Below are positions 4,665-5,629 of a DNA stretch of 5,629 bases, piece by piece. The first letter of the stretch is position 1. Every line of letters starts with the position of its first letter. The notes beneath the pieces were generated by a model. It saw only the letters and a list, made by a program, of their open reading frames with translations, was not told where the DNA came from and did no database searches. Where the stretch lies: NCBI GenBank assembly GCA_023228665.1, contig JALOAR010000029.1, positions 1 to 5,629 on the forward strand, written 5' to 3'. Made by a program: the position numbers and the translations under genes. The DNA comes from Candidatus Colwelliibacteriota bacterium (GTDB lineage: Bacteria; Patescibacteriota; Minisyncoccia; UBA6257; Colwellbacteraceae).

Positions 4665-5237
4665 TTAGTATTTAAGCTTGCGATCAATAGTATGAGTTGT
4701 TCCATCTCCTCCCGTTAGTTTTATTTCATATCCAACCTCATCGTCAAACCCTTCAATAATAACAGATTTTTTAGCTGGGTATGGCCCGGTTATCCAAAGC
4801 TTATATTTCCGGCTCAAGGCTTCCAGCTCTTCAGCAAAAGCTATTACCTTCTGCTGATATGTCTGGTTTTTCCACGGAAGGTTGGGCCAAATAGCTTGGG
4901 CTTTCTCTTTGTATAATTCAACCAACTCCTCACTTACCTTGCCTGTATAGATAAGCCTTTCTTCTTTAACGTTGATAATAGGGTATTTCTTTAAAAGCTT
5001 AAAAGGTTCAAAGAATTCCTTTTCCGAAACTTCCCCCCTGCCGTCCCATATCTTTCCTTCCGGCGATTTGACTCCGGCATGAATTATATTTTCACCCTTC
5101 AAAATCCCCACGATGGGCCAGCCAAGATTGCGATGCAGAGCAATAGCGAAACAGTAACATCGTCCGTAAACAGAGGCGCTAAGAGAATGCTTAATAATGT
5201 TCTCCGCTTCCTCGCTTGTTTTTTTAACTACAACCAA
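4665..5237 (-). CDS. Putative Cys-His-Asp protein of papain/transglutaminase-like fold
   Basis: 190 residues, no signal peptide or membrane helix, so probably cytoplasmic. Residues 25-40 (GRCYCFAIALHRNLGW) contain Cys27 and Cys29 at the start of a helix. IIHAGVKSPEGKIWDGRG (51-68) supplies His53 and Asp65. A Cys-helix, then His on a strand, then Asp on the next strand is the order of the papain/transglutaminase/NlpC-like superfamily, and similar C-x-x-A-x-x-L...HaGV...D-x-x-G stretches occur in uncharacterised and phage-associated proteins. The C-terminal part (about 97-190) is unassigned. The start is TTG (5237-5235): no in-frame ATG or GTG fits, and AAGGAG lies 9 nt upstream, the best ribosome binding site in the window. 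It has its own terminator (4624-4656) and is apparently monocistronic. The reaction (protease, amidase or an inactive fold) cannot be told. The existence of the gene is much surer than its function. Confidence 0.75.
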   Translation of the reverse strand: MVVVKKTSEEAENIIKHSLSASVYGRCYCFAIALHRNLGWPIVGILKGENIIHAGVKSPEGKIWDGRGEVSEKEFFEPFKLLKKYPIINVKEERLIYTGKVSEELVELYKEKAQAIWPNLPWKNQTYQQKVIAFAEELEALSRKYKLWITGPYPAKKSVIIEGFDDEVGYEIKLTGGDGTTHTIDRKLKY

Positions 5238-5246
5238 ACCTATCCG

Positions 5247-5252
5247 CTCCTT
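5247..5252 (-). promoter_or_regulatory. Shine-Dalgarno site deciding the TTG start at 5237
   Basis: AAGGAG (minus) lies 9 nt upstream of the TTG codon and is the only strong Shine-Dalgarno match before any gene here. It supports TTG as the true start. A TTGACA box (5310-5305) lies further up, but its best -10 partner (TATCAA, 5290-5285) is only 14 nt away, so the promoter remains uncertain. Confidence 0.6.
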
Positions 5253-5355
5253 CCTTATTAAAGATTTAATTTTCTTTTGGTAGATTGATACAAATCATAT
5301 ATTTTGTCAAAAAAGCCATTTATATTACGGGCGGGAAATTTATTTAATCCATAGT

Positions 5356-5383
5356 AAAAAAAACGCACAATTTTGTGCGTTTT
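5356..5383 (-). terminator. Strong intrinsic terminator after the right-edge gene
   Basis: AAAACGCACAA (minus, 5383-5373) and its reverse complement (5370-5360) form a stem of about 10-11 bp with a very short loop. It is followed by a continuous run of eight U (5363-5356), four of them in the stem. It lies 13 nt after the TGA stop at 5397 and closes that gene. Confidence 0.85.
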
Positions 5384-5396
5384 AAAGATTTGCATA

Positions 5397-5629
5397 TCAG
5401 AGTCGAGAGATAACCAATAATGAAAATTCATTTGACCATCCATAGTGGCCTGGAGCGAATAGTCCATGCAGATCATGGTCCGGTTTCCAAAAATTTTCAT
5501 GGTAAAGATCAAAAAATTTAGATTTAATCATTACCGGAACCATGGTTTTTTCATCGCAATTACTCTCATTAAAAGATATAAGCAATTTATCAGCTAATTG
5601 ATTCCGTAAAAGCTCTTGGCACAGGACCA
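5397..5629 (-). CDS. C-terminal part of an unrecognised protein (5' end off the window)
   Basis: The frame is open from the right edge for 76 codons to TGA (5399-5397), the only TGA stop in the window. The visible part starts VLCQELLRNQLADKLLISF and continues through a Lys/Phe-rich stretch to FAPGHYGWSNEF and the end SLLVISRL. I do not recognise a family and see no membrane helix. The intrinsic terminator 13 nt beyond the stop supports this frame as the real one over an overlapping frame that runs to 5258. If TGA coded for glycine, as in some Patescibacteria, the protein would be only five codons longer, so this gene does not settle the code. The absence of in-frame TGA in all other genes here favours the standard code. 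The start may lie well outside the window. Confidence 0.6.
   Translation of the reverse strand, partial: VLCQELLRNQLADKLLISFNESNCDEKTMVPVMIKSKFFDLYHENFWKPDHDLHGLFAPGHYGWSNEFSLLVISRL

Noticed and set aside
5258..5512. An 84-codon minus-strand frame starting at ATG 5512
   Set aside because: It overlaps the open frame ending at 5397 and is crossed by a strong intrinsic terminator with eight U (5356-5383), which sits properly just after the TGA at 5397. A frameshifted single gene is possible but less likely.
1..5629. Recoding of TGA as glycine (genetic code 25 of some Patescibacteria)
   Set aside because: All intact genes read through complete domains with standard stops and contain no in-frame TGA; the one TGA present sits right before a terminator.

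Overview
This 5.6 kb window carries its genes on the minus strand only. They are small, tightly packed, A+T-rich, and mostly lack Shine-Dalgarno sites. The protein content is secreted or membrane-tethered single-domain modules: MliC-type lysozyme inhibitor, Kre9/KNH-like Ig domain, cohesin, dockerin. With the standard genetic code, this mix suggests an uncultivated bacterium, most likely of the Patescibacteria (Candidate Phyla Radiation). That placement is inference; no rRNA or marker gene is present. No mobile element, CRISPR array, tRNA or rRNA was seen.

Layout, in the direction of transcription (right to left). (1) 5629-5397: the C-terminal end of an unrecognised gene, closed by a strong intrinsic terminator. 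(2) 5237-4665: a 190-residue protein with a Cys/His/Asp arrangement like papain/transglutaminase-fold enzymes. It starts at TTG behind the only good Shine-Dalgarno site in the window and ends at its own terminator. (3) 4558-3220: a likely three-gene unit of a DUF2178-like four-helix membrane protein, a 64-residue XRE/Cro repressor-like protein, and a membrane-anchored MliC-domain protein with a C-terminal Kre9/KNH-like Ig domain. It is closed by a 16-bp terminator. (4) 3219-2858: a gene-free stretch with a second minus-strand terminator and a possible structured RNA of about 100 nt upstream of it. (5) 2857-2213: a secreted 214-residue beta-rich protein of unknown family, followed by a 12-bp hairpin. 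(6) 2098 to 1 (continuing off the edge): a compact operon of a secreted dockerin protein, a membrane-anchored cohesin protein 3 nt downstream, and a second MliC-domain protein whose C-terminal module differs from that of the first.

The most striking content is the adjacent cohesin/dockerin pair. One partner is tethered by a C-terminal membrane helix and the other is soluble and secreted, so together they look like a minimal calcium-dependent docking device on the cell surface, with no cellulase in sight. It lies between a probable surface protein and a lysozyme-inhibitor-like protein. The MliC domain occurs twice, 72 percent identical over a hand-aligned 65-residue core, fused to different C-terminal modules. 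Together the region looks like a cell-envelope locus for surface display, attachment and protection from muramidases. The individual folds are supported by motifs; the joint role is inference.
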